DNA of 64,000 nucleotides from Diplocloster hominis (GCF_032380655.1 NZ_JAWDIY010000002.1:1-64000); one strand, 5' to 3'. Counted from the first letter of the stretch, positions 1 to 8,888 are shown. The notes: generated by a model not told the origin, from the letters alone. Made by a program: numbers and translations.

Positions 1-148
1 GAGTTTGTTCCGGGCCCTGCCAATAAGAGGTTCTCCCGCCTTCGGAGTTAGCCATTCTTAGGTCCGGCCGAAGTGATTTGGCCCCACGGGATTCGCCGCC
101 CGGTTCCAAAGGCCGGACCACCTCCCTCCCTTCCCGGACCTTAGTCCA
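1..148. other. GC-rich structured element at window edge, possibly a partial ncRNA
   Basis: No reading frame is convincing here. Base composition differs sharply from the AT-rich DNA that follows. The 9-mer GGTCCGGCC at about 61-69 is complementary to GGCCGGACC at 112-120, and TTTGG/CCAAA segments inside can extend the stem, so a long folded RNA or hairpin is likely. The + strand carries CCACCTCCCTCCC near 119-131, which is complementary to Shine-Dalgarno sequences. I saw no hallmark motif of RNase P, SRP, tmRNA or 6S RNA. A large Clostridia ncRNA such as raiA is a guess I cannot check. The 5' part lies outside the window. Confidence 0.35.
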
Positions 149-214
149 CAAAATCATTTACCAAAGTTGGCCGTGAATCGTAACATAAAATCCAATACAA
201 TATGGAAAGTCAGC

Positions 215-242
215 TTGACATTTTGCAAAATAGCATTATAAT
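215..242 (+). promoter_or_regulatory. Promoter of the Xre regulator operon
   Basis: TTGACA at 215-220 and TATAAT at 237-242 with a 16-bp spacer. Both boxes match the sigma-A consensus exactly. The start of transcription would fall near 249. Confidence 0.85.
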
Positions 243-248
243 TAAAAT

Positions 249-264
249 GGAAAGCAAACTTTCC
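249..264 (+). promoter_or_regulatory. Palindromic operator at the Xre transcription start
   Basis: GGAAAG-CAAA-CTTTCC is a perfect 6-bp inverted repeat at the predicted +1. A further half-site, GGAAAGT, lies at 203-209 upstream of the -35 box. Autorepression by the Xre protein is an inference from this position. Confidence 0.5.
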
Positions 265-292
265 AAAAGATCTCCAAAAGGAGGAAAGCAAG

Positions 293-517
293 TTGAAAAA
301 CCGTTTGGAAGAAATCCGAAAGGAGAGGGGGATCAAACAGGAAGAACTGGCGGCTGAGCTTGAGGTTTCCAGGCAGACGATCAGTTCCCTGGAAAATGGG
401 CGATATAATCCGTCCATACTGTTAGCCTTTAAGATCGCCCGGTATTTTGACAGGAGCATTGAAGAGATCTTCCTATATGAGGAAGAAATAATGGAACAAA
501 AGGAGATTCACCCATAA
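293..517 (+). CDS. Xre-family transcriptional regulator
   Basis: This 74-residue protein is almost entirely a Cro/C1-type helix-turn-helix domain. The pattern RKERGIKQEELAAELEVSRQ followed by TISSLENGRYNPS is the classic HTH_3 recognition region (about residues 8-45). The start is TTG at 293 behind a strong AAAGGAGG. It overlaps by one base an ORF that contains the next gene, whose own start is at 556. Short Xre proteins paired with a small membrane protein are common in Firmicutes, and the pair probably forms one regulatory module. The palindrome at the promoter suggests autoregulation. The signal or target is unknown. Confidence 0.85.
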   Translation: MKNRLEEIRKERGIKQEELAAELEVSRQTISSLENGRYNPSILLAFKIARYFDRSIEEIFLYEEEIMEQKEIHP

Positions 518-555
518 TGTGCGTAAAAACGAAAAACGCACACAAGGAGGTAAAG

Positions 556-984
556 ATGAAAAAAGCAAACCAATACGTCATCTTAATTTCAGGCATCATA
601 TTACTGATTACAGGCTTCTGCCTGGTAAAGCTGTCCACAGAACCTCAATGGTTCATGCAGACACTGCCCTATGTGTGTATCGGCATCGGCTGCGGAATGT
701 TCGGCCATGGCATAAGTAATATAATCAACAAAAAAGCCCTTGAAAGAGACCCGATACTGGCAAAACAAAAAGATATAGAAGCAAACGATGAAAGAAACAT
801 CCAACACGCCAACATATCAAAAGCGAAGGGCTTCACCATGATGACATACGTATTCTCAGCCCTCTTACTTGTATACGCTTTCATGGGCGTATCACCCAAA
901 ATCCTCTTACCCTTTGTAATATCCTATCTGTTTGTCCAATTCTACGCCTTCTACCACCGTTTAAAAATCGACGAAGAACAATAA
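556..984 (+). CDS. Small integral membrane protein paired with the Xre regulator
   Basis: Predicted 142 residues with four hydrophobic segments (about 7-25, 38-55, 94-112, 115-135), so it is an integral membrane protein. A conserved-looking soluble loop between segments 2 and 3 contains EANDERNI, a DER-type motif seen in DUF2178-like membrane proteins next to Xre regulators. The start chosen is ATG 556 behind AAGGAGGTAAAG. An in-frame ATG at 517 lacks a ribosome binding site and overlaps the previous stop. Co-transcribed with the regulator, it may sense a membrane signal. That role is inference. Confidence 0.7.
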   Translation: MKKANQYVILISGIILLITGFCLVKLSTEPQWFMQTLPYVCIGIGCGMFGHGISNIINKKALERDPILAKQKDIEANDERNIQHANISKAKGFTMMTYVFSALLLVYAFMGVSPKILLPFVISYLFVQFYAFYHRLKIDEEQ

Positions 985-1115
985 TTTAATAAATGTAACA
1001 ATACGAATGAAAACAAAAAATGCAGGCCCTTCAGGAGAAAAAACCAAGAATACATAACTCTATAAAACCGCCCTCCCAAACACCTCCCCAAAAGCACCAC
1101 CGTCTAGCGATAGAA
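985..1115. other. Short intergenic stretch without a gene
   Basis: AT-rich then C-rich DNA between the membrane-protein gene and the long palindrome. I see no ORF, promoter or terminator that I would defend. Confidence 0.5.
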
Positions 1116-1418
1116 GGAACGAAATGGATGCCGGGCTTCAGCGGGCGACTGGCTGGGGTTTTGCAGCTGCGGGTTTGCCGGCCGGGGCGGGGGAGGGATT
1201 GCTCATGCGGAAAAAAGACATGGCCGAATAGCGGAGGGAGACTCAAGTAAAAATGGAGGCTCCCACGCCTCCGTTTTTACTGCTTTCAGAGGCTCCCGGA
1301 GCTGTCCATGAGGTTGTCTTTTTCCGCATGAGCAATCCCTCCCCCGCCCCGGCCGGCAAACCCGCAGCTGCAAAACCCCAGCCAGTCGCCCGCTGAAGCC
1401 CGGCATCCATTTCGTTCC
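1116..1418. repeat. 303-bp intergenic palindrome with about 105-bp arms
   Basis: The left arm (1116-1220) and right arm (1315-1418) are reverse complements with essentially one A/T-run indel. They begin GGAACGAAATGG and end CCATTTCGTTCC. The tip of about 94 bp holds an inner hairpin with stems GTAAAAATGGAGGC and GCCTCCGTTTTTAC. As RNA it would form a very long rod and would block or terminate transcription ahead of the next promoter. It encodes no credible protein. Confidence 0.85.
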
Positions 1419-1432
1419 CTCTTTATTCCCCC

Positions 1433-1460
1433 TTGCCACCCAGTGAAAATGTGGTACAAT
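1433..1460 (+). promoter_or_regulatory. Promoter of the PMT-type glycosyltransferase
   Basis: TTGCCA at 1433-1438 and TACAAT at 1455-1460 with a 16-bp spacer and an upstream TGTGG extension. The -10 box overlaps the first in-frame ATG (1459), so that ATG cannot be the start codon and the gene must begin downstream. Confidence 0.65.
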
Positions 1461-1491
1461 GGAACAGAATACCAACGAGAAAGTGGAGTTG

Positions 1492-3207
1492 ATGATATTG
1501 ACATTTACGAAGAAAGACTGGATTTTTTGTATCGCTCTGACGCTTTTGTACGCCTGTATTGCCCTGACCAATGTAGGTTCCAATAAAACGCCGGAGAACG
1601 GCTATACCCTGAAACAGGACGGAGCGCCTGCGGTGATTGGATTTGAACAGGAAGAGGATATCGCGCAGATCTGGGTATATTCCGGCATCTCGGAAGGAAA
1701 TCTGAAGGTGACTTCCGAGGACGGACAGGAGCTTGTTTACGAGCAGAAGTTTGGAAAGATGTACCGTTATGTGGATATTGGCGGGGATTTTCATACAAAA
1801 CAGCTGACATTCTCTTCAGAATCCGGGGATCTGGAAATTCTGGAGATCGTGTTCCGGGACACTCAGGGAAATCAGATCAGGGGCTACCTGGCGGCCGGGG
1901 AACCGGAGGCAAAGAACCTGCTGGATGAATCGGACCATGTGCCTGAGCGCCCTACGTTTACGGACGGGATGTATTTTGACGAGCTGTACCATGCCAGAAC
2001 GGGATATGAGTATATTCATGGGATGGAACCCTATGAGACGGTGCATCCGCCGCTTGGGAAGGTGCTGATATCCTTTGGAATCCGTATGTTCGGCATGAAT
2101 CCGTTTGGATGGCGGATTATGGGAGTGATGTTCGGCATCTTTATGGTACCGGTCATGTATGTATTCGGTAAAAGGCTGTTTAAGAAATCCGAATACGCGC
2201 TGCTGGCTTCCTTTTTATTTACCTTTGACTTTATGCATTATACACAGTCCAGGATCGCCACCCTGGATGTGTTCGCGGTATTTTTTATACTGCTGATGTT
2301 CTATTTTATGTATGAATATTATACGATGGATTTTTACCGGGACGGCTTAAAGAAGACACTGCGGCCCCTGGCGCTTTCGGGAGTGTTTTTTGCGATCGGG
2401 GTGGCGGTAAAATGGATCGGAATCTATGCGGGCGCCGGACTGGCGGTGATGTTCTTCACTTCGCTGGTACAGCGGTATCTGAAATACCGGCGGCTTAAGA
2501 TCGCCGGGGATGAGACCGCGCGGGAAGTGGGGCGGATCTTTAAAAAGAATGCCTGGATTTTGATCGGATGGTGTGTCATTTTCTTTATCGCGCTGCCCAT
2601 TGGGGTATATCTGCTGGCTTATATTCCGTATTTTAATATCGGGTATGATCTGAAGGGAATCTGGGACTGTCAGGTGACCATGTACAGCTATCATTCCACA
2701 TTGGAGGCGACGCATCCGTACCAGTCGCTGGCTGTCGAGTGGCCCTATATATTGCGTCCGGTCTGGTATTTTATGGGGACTTTTGAGCCGGAAGGCTCGG
2801 TGGCTACGATCTCTGTCATGGGTAATCCCGCGGTCTGGTGGATCTGTTCCACAGGTACCATTGTGCTGATCGTGGCTTTATGCCTGCGGAAAATAAAAGG
2901 AAACCCGGCGATCTTTCTGTCTTTGGTGGGCATAGCCTCCAATTTTGTGCCGTGGCTGCTGATCCGCCGCTGTATCTTTATCTACCATTTCTTCGCCACA
3001 GTGCCGTTCATCCTGCTGGCGACAGTCTGCCTGCTGTTTGAACTGGAGAAAAAATATCCGAAGCTGGCCTGGGTGAAATGGGCCTGGATGGGTCTGGCCC
3101 TGGCGCTGTTTATTCTGTTCTTCCCTGTGATATCCGGGGTGGAATGCTCCACAGCTTATTCCGATGCGCTGGAGTGGCTGCCCGGCTGGACGTTCCGGGG
3201 AGTCTGA
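1492..3207 (+). CDS. PMT-family (GT39-like) membrane glycosyltransferase
   Basis: Predicted 571-residue polytopic membrane protein that probably transfers a lipid-linked sugar to protein or cell-envelope acceptors. The motif FDELYHARTGYEYI followed by HPPLGK matches the first extracytoplasmic loop of dolichyl-phosphate-mannose protein mannosyltransferases, including the catalytic Asp-Glu pair. The N-terminal part after the first membrane segment has a beta-rich insert (about residues 40-130). The start at ATG 1492 is chosen because the earlier in-frame ATG at 1459 lies in the -10 box, and because GTGGAG precedes 1492. Donor and acceptor cannot be told from the sequence. Confidence 0.85.
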   Translation: MILTFTKKDWIFCIALTLLYACIALTNVGSNKTPENGYTLKQDGAPAVIGFEQEEDIAQIWVYSGISEGNLKVTSEDGQELVYEQKFGKMYRYVDIGGDFHTKQLTFSSESGDLEILEIVFRDTQGNQIRGYLAAGEPEAKNLLDESDHVPERPTFTDGMYFDELYHARTGYEYIHGMEPYETVHPPLGKVLISFGIRMFGMNPFGWRIMGVMFGIFMVPVMYVFGKRLFKKSEYALLASFLFTFDFMHYTQSRIATLDVFAVFFILLMFYFMYEYYTMDFYRDGLKKTLRPLALSGVFFAIGVAVKWIGIYAGAGLAVMFFTSLVQRYLKYRRLKIAGDETAREVGRIFKKNAWILIGWCVIFFIALPIGVYLLAYIPYFNIGYDLKGIWDCQVTMYSYHSTLEATHPYQSLAVEWPYILRPVWYFMGTFEPEGSVATISVMGNPAVWWICSTGTIVLIVALCLRKIKGNPAIFLSLVGIASNFVPWLLIRRCIFIYHFFATVPFILLATVCLLFELEKKYPKLAWVKWAWMGLALALFILFFPVISGVECSTAYSDALEWLPGWTFRGV

Positions 3208-3285
3208 TATTGAATAATAGAGATTCCAGATGCCTGTGCAATCAGAATACCCCGTATCCGGATAAATGTGCGTATGGAGGGCAAG

Positions 3286-3978
3286 ATGAAATACGATAGA
3301 ATGGAGCCGGCCATATTCCTGGAGCGGCCGAACCGGTTTGTAGCCTATGTTCAGACCCATACGGGCCGGGAGATCTGCCATGTGAAGAATACGGGGCGGT
3401 GTGCCGAACTGTTGATTCCAGGGGCTGATATTCTGGTGCAGAGGTGGGATAATCCAAAGCGTAAGACAGCGCTGGATCTGATCGGGGTCTATAAGGGAGA
3501 GCGGCTGATCAATATGGATTCTCAGGCGCCTAATCAGGTGGCGGAAGAGTGGATCCGGGAAGGCGGGCTGTTTCCCGCCGCGTCCCTTGTACGAAGGGAA
3601 ATGAAATATCACAACTCCCGGTTTGATTTATATATAGAAGAAATGGGAAGAAAAATCTTCCTGGAGGTAAAAGGGGTGACGCTGGAACAGGGCGGGACCG
3701 CCATGTTCCCGGATGCACCCACAGAACGCGGTATCAAACATCTGAATGAGCTCTGCGACTGCATCCGGGAGGGCTACGAGGCTTATGTGCTTTTCGTGAT
3801 ACAGATGAAGGGAGCAGCCTGTTTTATCCCGAACATGGCGACAGCGCCGGAGTTCGGACAAGCGCTGGTGAGAGCCCAAAAGGCCGGAGTGCGTCTGATG
3901 GCCCGGGACTGTGTGGTTACTGTGGATACACTGAAAATCCGGGATGAGGTGGAAATACAGCTGCCACCGGATCTGTGA
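3286..3978 (+). CDS. sfsA: SfsA-family DNA/RNA nuclease-like protein
   Basis: Predicted 230 residues. FLERPNRFVAYVQ near the N terminus, CHVKNTGRC, and the C-terminal LEVKGVTLEQGGTAMFPDAP with TERGIKHL are typical of SfsA, the sugar fermentation stimulation protein. In the known family an OB-like N-terminal domain is followed by a PD-(D/E)XK-type nuclease fold (here the E-x-K of LEVKG). The start at ATG 3286 follows GGAGG; an in-frame ATG at 3268 has none. Its biological role is unclear even in well-studied bacteria. Confidence 0.9.
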   Translation: MKYDRMEPAIFLERPNRFVAYVQTHTGREICHVKNTGRCAELLIPGADILVQRWDNPKRKTALDLIGVYKGERLINMDSQAPNQVAEEWIREGGLFPAASLVRREMKYHNSRFDLYIEEMGRKIFLEVKGVTLEQGGTAMFPDAPTERGIKHLNELCDCIREGYEAYVLFVIQMKGAACFIPNMATAPEFGQALVRAQKAGVRLMARDCVVTVDTLKIRDEVEIQLPPDL

Positions 3979-4043
3979 ACAGGTATGGGGGTGTCTTGGG
4001 CTGGCAAAACGGGACACCCTCATTACTTACGTGCGATGCATGG

Positions 4044-4083
4044 AAAATAGTCAGCGGGGCTTTTCAAACGTTACTATTTTTTT
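4044..4083 (+). terminator. Possible weak terminator after sfsA
   Basis: AAAATAGT (4044-4051) pairs with ACTATTTT (4073-4080) and is followed by more Ts. The stem is AT-only with a 21-nt loop, so the call is weak. A second hairpin, GGGTGTC/GACACCC, lies just upstream (about 3989-4019). Confidence 0.35.
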
Positions 4084-4104
4084 AAGCGATAGAATGGAGA
4101 TGCT

Positions 4105-5175
4105 ATGGAATTAACGGATATTGTAAAGCCGCTGCTTGCGTGGTATGACGGCAATGCCAGAGTCCTGCCCTGGCGGGAGGATGCAACCCCCTACCGGGTA
4201 TGGGTTTCCGAGATTATGCTGCAGCAGACCCGCGTGGAAGCGGTCAAACCTTATTTTGAACGGTTTACCAGGGAACTCCCGGATGTGCAGGCTCTGGCAC
4301 GGGTACCGGAGGACAGACTGCTGAAACTATGGGAAGGGTTGGGATATTATAACCGGGTCCGCAATATGCAGAAGGCGGCGAAAAAGGTGGTAAATGAGTG
4401 CGCAGGCGAGCTTCCTGCGGACTATCAGCAGCTGCTGGCCCTTCCTGGGATCGGTTCTTATACAGCAGGAGCGATCGCTTCCATTGCCTATCAAATCTGT
4501 GTACCGGCAGTGGACGGCAATGTTCTGCGGGTAGTCTCCCGTTTGACGGCCAGCCGGGATGACATATGGAAACAGTCTGTAAAGAAGAGGATGGAACTAC
4601 AGGTGGGAGATGTGATTCCTGCTGAACGGCCGGGAGCTTTTAATCAGGCTCTGATGGAGCTGGGGGCAATGATATGTGTACCGAACGGCATGGCCAGATG
4701 TGACAGCTGTCCGCTCCGGGAACTCTGCGAGGCCAGAAAACAGGGAATTGTCATGGAACTTCCCCAAAAAGCCCCGAAAAAAGCCAGAAAGCTTGAGGAC
4801 AGGACAATATTGGTTGTCCGGGACGGTGAAAAGGTGGCCATACACAGAAGGCCTCCGAAAGGACTGCTGGCCGGTTTGTATGAATTCCCCAATCTGGAGG
4901 GGTTTTTGTCGGACGGCGAGGTGCTGGATTTTTTAAAAGGAAGGAAGCTGTCTCCGATCCGGATTCAGAAGTTAGAACCCTCCAAGCACATATTCAGCCA
5001 TATCGAATGGCATATGATCGGTTATGTAGTCCGGGTGGAAGAGTTGGAGGATATGGATACCTCTGACTGGATTTTTATCGAACCCCAGGATACCAGGAGG
5101 GATTATCCGATACCGGCGGCCTTTGGAGCCTATACCAAATACATGAATATTAAATGGGGATTGGATAATAATTAG
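4105..5175 (+). CDS. mutY: A/G-specific adenine DNA glycosylase MutY
   Basis: 356 residues, a normal length. It removes adenine mispaired with 8-oxoguanine or G in base excision repair. The N-terminal domain has the LQQTRVE catalytic region, the helix-hairpin-helix LPGIGSYTAGAIA, and VDGNVLRV with the catalytic Asp. The iron-sulfur cluster ligands are present as C-x6-C-x2-C-x5-C in CVPNGMARCDSCPLRELC. The C-terminal Nudix-like domain includes ILVVRDGEKVAIHRRP and HIFSHIEWHM. Start ATG 4105 follows GGAG. The next gene begins about 20 bp after its stop and may be co-transcribed. Confidence 0.95.
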   Translation: MELTDIVKPLLAWYDGNARVLPWREDATPYRVWVSEIMLQQTRVEAVKPYFERFTRELPDVQALARVPEDRLLKLWEGLGYYNRVRNMQKAAKKVVNECAGELPADYQQLLALPGIGSYTAGAIASIAYQICVPAVDGNVLRVVSRLTASRDDIWKQSVKKRMELQVGDVIPAERPGAFNQALMELGAMICVPNGMARCDSCPLRELCEARKQGIVMELPQKAPKKARKLEDRTILVVRDGEKVAIHRRPPKGLLAGLYEFPNLEGFLSDGEVLDFLKGRKLSPIRIQKLEPSKHIFSHIEWHMIGYVVRVEELEDMDTSDWIFIEPQDTRRDYPIPAAFGAYTKYMNIKWGLDNN

Positions 5176-5196
5176 AAGAAAAAAGGAGTGATATCT

Positions 5197-6801
5197 GTGA
5201 GTGATGCGATCTGTTTTAACGGAGATATTCTGACTATGGAGGGCGACGAACCCCGCTATGTGGAAGCTCTGTTCGTAAGAGATGGAAGGATTCTGGCTGC
5301 CGGAACCAAAAGTGAGATGACAAAGCTTGTGGGCAAGGATACGAAGCTTTTGAATTTACAGGGAAGGACGCTAATGCCCTCTTTCCTGGACCCGCACAGC
5401 CATATTACGGCCTACGCCCAGATATTGAGCCAGGCCAGGCTCGGCAGCGCGTCTAATTTTGATGAGCTGGTCGGCTGCCTGAAGAAGTTCCTGGAAGAGC
5501 GGTCTTTGGCGCCCGGAGAATTCCTCATGGGGTTTGGCTATGACCACAACAGCCTGGAAGAGGGCCGGCATCCGACCAGAGACGTGCTGGACCGGGTCAG
5601 CGAGACCGTACCGGTGATAGCGGTCCACGCATCCGGACACATGGCGGTGCTTAATACAGCAGCCCTCTTAACGCTTGGAATCGACGCTAAGACACCGGAA
5701 GTGCCGGGCGGGCGGATCGGCCGGGAAGCGGACGGGGAGACGCCGGATGGCTATCTGGAAGAAAAAGCCTTTATGACATTTTCTTCAAAGATACCCAGGC
5801 CCTCTTCGGATTCCGCGGCAGACGCCCTTGAAAAAGCGCAGGATCTGTACGTAAGCTATGGAATTACCACGATTCAGGACGGTTTGACCGAAGAAGCCTC
5901 ATTTACCCTATTAAAAGAGGCGGCCATGGCCGGCCGGTTAAAGACGGATATCGTCTGCTACGCGGATCTTTTAAAATCACCGGGACTGGTTCAAAAAGAA
6001 CCGGAATATGACCGGCATTATAACCGGCATCTGAAAATCGGCGGATATAAGATTATTCTGGACGGTTCCCCCCAGGGACGGACCGCGTGGCTGTCCAAAC
6101 CCTATGAGGGAGCGCAGGACGGATACAGCGGATATCCGGTCTATACCCAGGAACAGGTGGATGCCTATGCGGCGCGGTCTGAGGAGGAAGGCCGGCAGCT
6201 TTTGGTTCACTGCAACGGGGATGCCGCGGCGGAGCAGATGATCAGGGCCTACCAAAAGCCTGCCAAACTGCGTCCGGTCATGATTCACGCGCAGACTGTC
6301 CGCAGGGATCAACTGGTGCGGATGAAAGAGCTGGGGATTATCCCATCCTTTTTTGTCGCCCACGTCTACCACTGGGGTGAGATCCACAGGAAAAACCTGG
6401 GCGATGCCCGGGCAGAAAGAATCAGCCCTGCAAAGGAAGCTGCGGATCTGAATATGACTTATACCTTTCACCAGGACACGCCGGTAATCGAGCCGGATAT
6501 GCTGGAGACGGTCTGGTGTGCGGTCAATCGGAAAACCAGAAGCGGCCAAAGCCTGGGAGCGGAATATGCGGTTACTCCGTATGAGGCTTTGCAGGCGGTA
6601 ACCTGCCATGCGGCCCGGCAGTATTTTGAAGAGGACGAGAAGGGCACGCTAAGCCCGGGAAAACTGGCCGATATGGTCGTATTGTCTGAAAATCCCCTTA
6701 AGACGGAACCGGATGCGATCCGCAGGATACGGGTCCTGGCCACATTAAAAGAAGGGGAGCTTCTGTATGAGGCGCCAAAAGAGACAAAGCAGGACGTATA
6801 A
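5197..6801 (+). CDS. YtcJ-like metal-dependent amidohydrolase
   Basis: Predicted 534 residues of the amidohydrolase-3 (TIM-barrel) family. The metal-binding DPHSHI motif follows MPSFLDPHSHI near residue 65. Further barrel signatures are VHASGHMAVLN, ILDGSPQGRTAW, VHCNGDAAAEQM and FHQDTPV. The C-terminal SPGKLADMVVLSENP belongs to the small beta domain. Known relatives hydrolyse amide or ester bonds of varied small molecules, so the substrate cannot be given. GTG 5197 is chosen because the alternative GTG at 5188 lies inside the AAAAGGAG ribosome binding site. Confidence 0.85.
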   Translation: MSDAICFNGDILTMEGDEPRYVEALFVRDGRILAAGTKSEMTKLVGKDTKLLNLQGRTLMPSFLDPHSHITAYAQILSQARLGSASNFDELVGCLKKFLEERSLAPGEFLMGFGYDHNSLEEGRHPTRDVLDRVSETVPVIAVHASGHMAVLNTAALLTLGIDAKTPEVPGGRIGREADGETPDGYLEEKAFMTFSSKIPRPSSDSAADALEKAQDLYVSYGITTIQDGLTEEASFTLLKEAAMAGRLKTDIVCYADLLKSPGLVQKEPEYDRHYNRHLKIGGYKIILDGSPQGRTAWLSKPYEGAQDGYSGYPVYTQEQVDAYAARSEEEGRQLLVHCNGDAAAEQMIRAYQKPAKLRPVMIHAQTVRRDQLVRMKELGIIPSFFVAHVYHWGEIHRKNLGDARAERISPAKEAADLNMTYTFHQDTPVIEPDMLETVWCAVNRKTRSGQSLGAEYAVTPYEALQAVTCHAARQYFEEDEKGTLSPGKLADMVVLSENPLKTEPDAIRRIRVLATLKEGELLYEAPKETKQDV

Positions 6802-6854
6802 CGGAAGAATTCTTTAAACAAATATGAATGTTCATTAATTTTTGGAAAAGTCCA

Positions 6855-6883
6855 TTGGAATATCGGATAAAAGCCTTTATAAT
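6855..6883 (+). promoter_or_regulatory. Promoter of the GT2 gene
   Basis: TTGGAA at 6855-6860 and TATAAT at 6878-6883 with a 17-bp spacer. Confidence 0.7.
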
Positions 6884-6932
6884 GCAGTTAGTATGGATCA
6901 ACTAAATGAATGCATAGGGGGATAATGAAAAA

Positions 6933-7949
6933 ATGAAATTATTATCGATCACAGTACCCTGCTATAACTCTGACGGATATATGAAACGATGTATTGATTC
7001 CCTGTTAGTCGGCGGAGAGGAGATCGAAATACTGATCGTGGATGACGGGTCTACGGACAAAACCGCACAGATCGCGGACGAATACCAGAAGCAGTTCCCG
7101 GGTATCGTAAAAGCGATCCACCAGGAGAACGGGGGACATGGCGAAGCGGTGAACAGCGGTCTTAGGAATGCCACCGGTCTGTATTTTAAAGTGGTGGACA
7201 GTGACGACTGGGTAAATGAAGCTGCTTATAAGAAAATATTAAGTGTTCTTCACCAGATGGCGGGAGGCAGAACTACGCTTGATATGCTGATCAGTAATTT
7301 TGTCTACGAAAAACAGGGCGCGGTTCACAAGAAGGTCATGCGATATAAGACGGCCTTTCCGGTGGACGAGCTGTTTGGCTGGAAGGACGTGATGCATCTT
7401 CACAGAGGCCAGTATATTCTGATGCACTCGGTCATTTACCGCACACAGCTGTTGAGGGAATGTGGATTAGAGCTGCCGAAACATACCTTTTATGTGGATA
7501 ACATTTTTGTATACCAGCCGCTGCCCTATGTAAAGACGATGTATTACCTGGACGTGAATTTCTACCGCTATTTTATCGGCAGGGACGACCAGTCTGTAAA
7601 TGAGGAGGTCATGATCCGCAGGATCGACCAGCAGCTTTTAGTCAACCAGCTGATGATCGACGCCTATGACGTATTCCGCATCCCCAACCGGAAACTCAGA
7701 AAATATATGATCAATTATCTGGAGATCATGATGACGGTATCTTCTATTATGCTGATCCGTTCCGGAACGGAAGAAAATCTGAATAAGAAAAATGATTTGT
7801 GGAAATATTTAAAACAGCAAAATCTCAGGCTGTATATCAAACTGAGATTCGGCCTTTTGGGAAGAGCCTGTAATCTTCCGGGAAAGGGTGGACGAAAGCT
7901 TTCGATCGCGGCTTATAAAGTCACGCAGCATTTCTTTGGATTTAATTAA
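6933..7949 (+). CDS. Family 2 glycosyltransferase
   Basis: 338 residues. The GT-A Rossmann-like domain opens with LLSITVPCYNSDGYMKRCI and contains LIVDDGSTDKT, the nucleotide-sugar site, and FKVVDSDDWVNEAAY, the DxD-type metal site. There are no clear membrane segments, so it is a cytoplasmic enzyme that probably builds a surface polysaccharide or glycolipid. It stands alone with its own promoter. An out-of-frame ATG at 6925 would encode only Met-Lys-Lys, and its stop TGA overlaps the start ATG at 6933. This could couple or tune translation. The acceptor is unknown. Confidence 0.88.
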   Translation: MKLLSITVPCYNSDGYMKRCIDSLLVGGEEIEILIVDDGSTDKTAQIADEYQKQFPGIVKAIHQENGGHGEAVNSGLRNATGLYFKVVDSDDWVNEAAYKKILSVLHQMAGGRTTLDMLISNFVYEKQGAVHKKVMRYKTAFPVDELFGWKDVMHLHRGQYILMHSVIYRTQLLRECGLELPKHTFYVDNIFVYQPLPYVKTMYYLDVNFYRYFIGRDDQSVNEEVMIRRIDQQLLVNQLMIDAYDVFRIPNRKLRKYMINYLEIMMTVSSIMLIRSGTEENLNKKNDLWKYLKQQNLRLYIKLRFGLLGRACNLPGKGGRKLSIAAYKVTQHFFGFN

Positions 7950-8037
7950 GTTTCCCCCTTTTCAAAAAGTGCCATCTATGTTACTATTATGTGGTATTGA
8001 AAACTACATATCATGGTAATTATTTTGGAGGAAATTT

Positions 8038-8877
8038 ATGAGTTATAAAATTGTTGTCGACAGCTGCGGGGAATTACCTGAAAATTTAAAGAAAGATCCG
8101 CATTTTGAGACGGTATCCCTGTCTATGGATGTGGATGAGTATCATATAGTAGATGACGAGACATTTGACCAGGCCGATTTTTTGAAAAAAGTAGCGGCCA
8201 GCCCGAACTGCCCCAAGTCTTCCTGCCCTTCTCCCAAGAGATATGTGGAAGCCTACGAAGGAGAAGCGGAGCATGTCTACGCGGTGACCCTGTCCGCAGA
8301 ACTATCCGGTTCCCACAATAGCGCGGTGCTGGCTAAGAAATTATATAAAGAAGAACACGACGACAAGAAAATATGGATATTCAATTCCCGTTCCGCGTCC
8401 GTTGGAGAGACCCTGACCGCCATGAAGATACAGCAGTGTGAGGAAGCGGGGATGCCATTTGAAAAGGTGGTAAAAACCGTGGAGGCTTATCTGGATTCCA
8501 TGAATACCTTTTTCGTATTGGAGTCCCTGGAGACTCTCCGCAAAAACGGCCGGCTGACCGGTGTCAAAGCGCTGGTAGCAAGCGCTCTGAATATCAAACC
8601 GGTTATGGGAGCCACGGATGAGGGAACGATCTATCAGCTGGGCCAGGCCCGCGGGGTGCGCAAAGCCCTGATGAAGATGGTAGAACAGATCGGAGAAAAA
8701 ACACCGGATATTAAGAACAGGGTACTGGGAATCGCCCACTGTAACTGTCCGGAACGGGCGTTGGAAGTGAAAAAGGAGATCATTGCCCGCTATATGCCCA
8801 AAGGTATCTTTGTGGTAGACACAGCCGGCATCAGCAGTTTGTACGCAAATGACGGAGGTATCATTATAGCCGTCTGA
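8038..8877 (+). CDS. DegV-family fatty-acid-binding protein
   Basis: 279 residues with the DegV fold. The N-terminal YKIVVDSCGELPENL and the central VTLSAELSGSHNSAVLA (lipid carboxylate-binding Ser region) are family signatures. So are LESLETLRKNGRLTGVKAL and NIKPVM. Known members bind fatty acids and in some bacteria hand them to the fatty acid kinase FakA. No FakA gene is in this window. Start ATG 8038 is preceded by TTGGAGG at good spacing. It is flanked downstream by a long hairpin repeat. Confidence 0.9.
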   Translation: MSYKIVVDSCGELPENLKKDPHFETVSLSMDVDEYHIVDDETFDQADFLKKVAASPNCPKSSCPSPKRYVEAYEGEAEHVYAVTLSAELSGSHNSAVLAKKLYKEEHDDKKIWIFNSRSASVGETLTAMKIQQCEEAGMPFEKVVKTVEAYLDSMNTFFVLESLETLRKNGRLTGVKALVASALNIKPVMGATDEGTIYQLGQARGVRKALMKMVEQIGEKTPDIKNRVLGIAHCNCPERALEVKKEIIARYMPKGIFVVDTAGISSLYANDGGIIIAV

Positions 8878-8888
8878 GTCCGCCGACC

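Noticed and set aside
1020..1583. Overlapping ORFs across the 1116-1418 palindrome
   Set aside because: The same peptide stretch appears in ORFs on both strands because the arms are complementary. None has a credible start.
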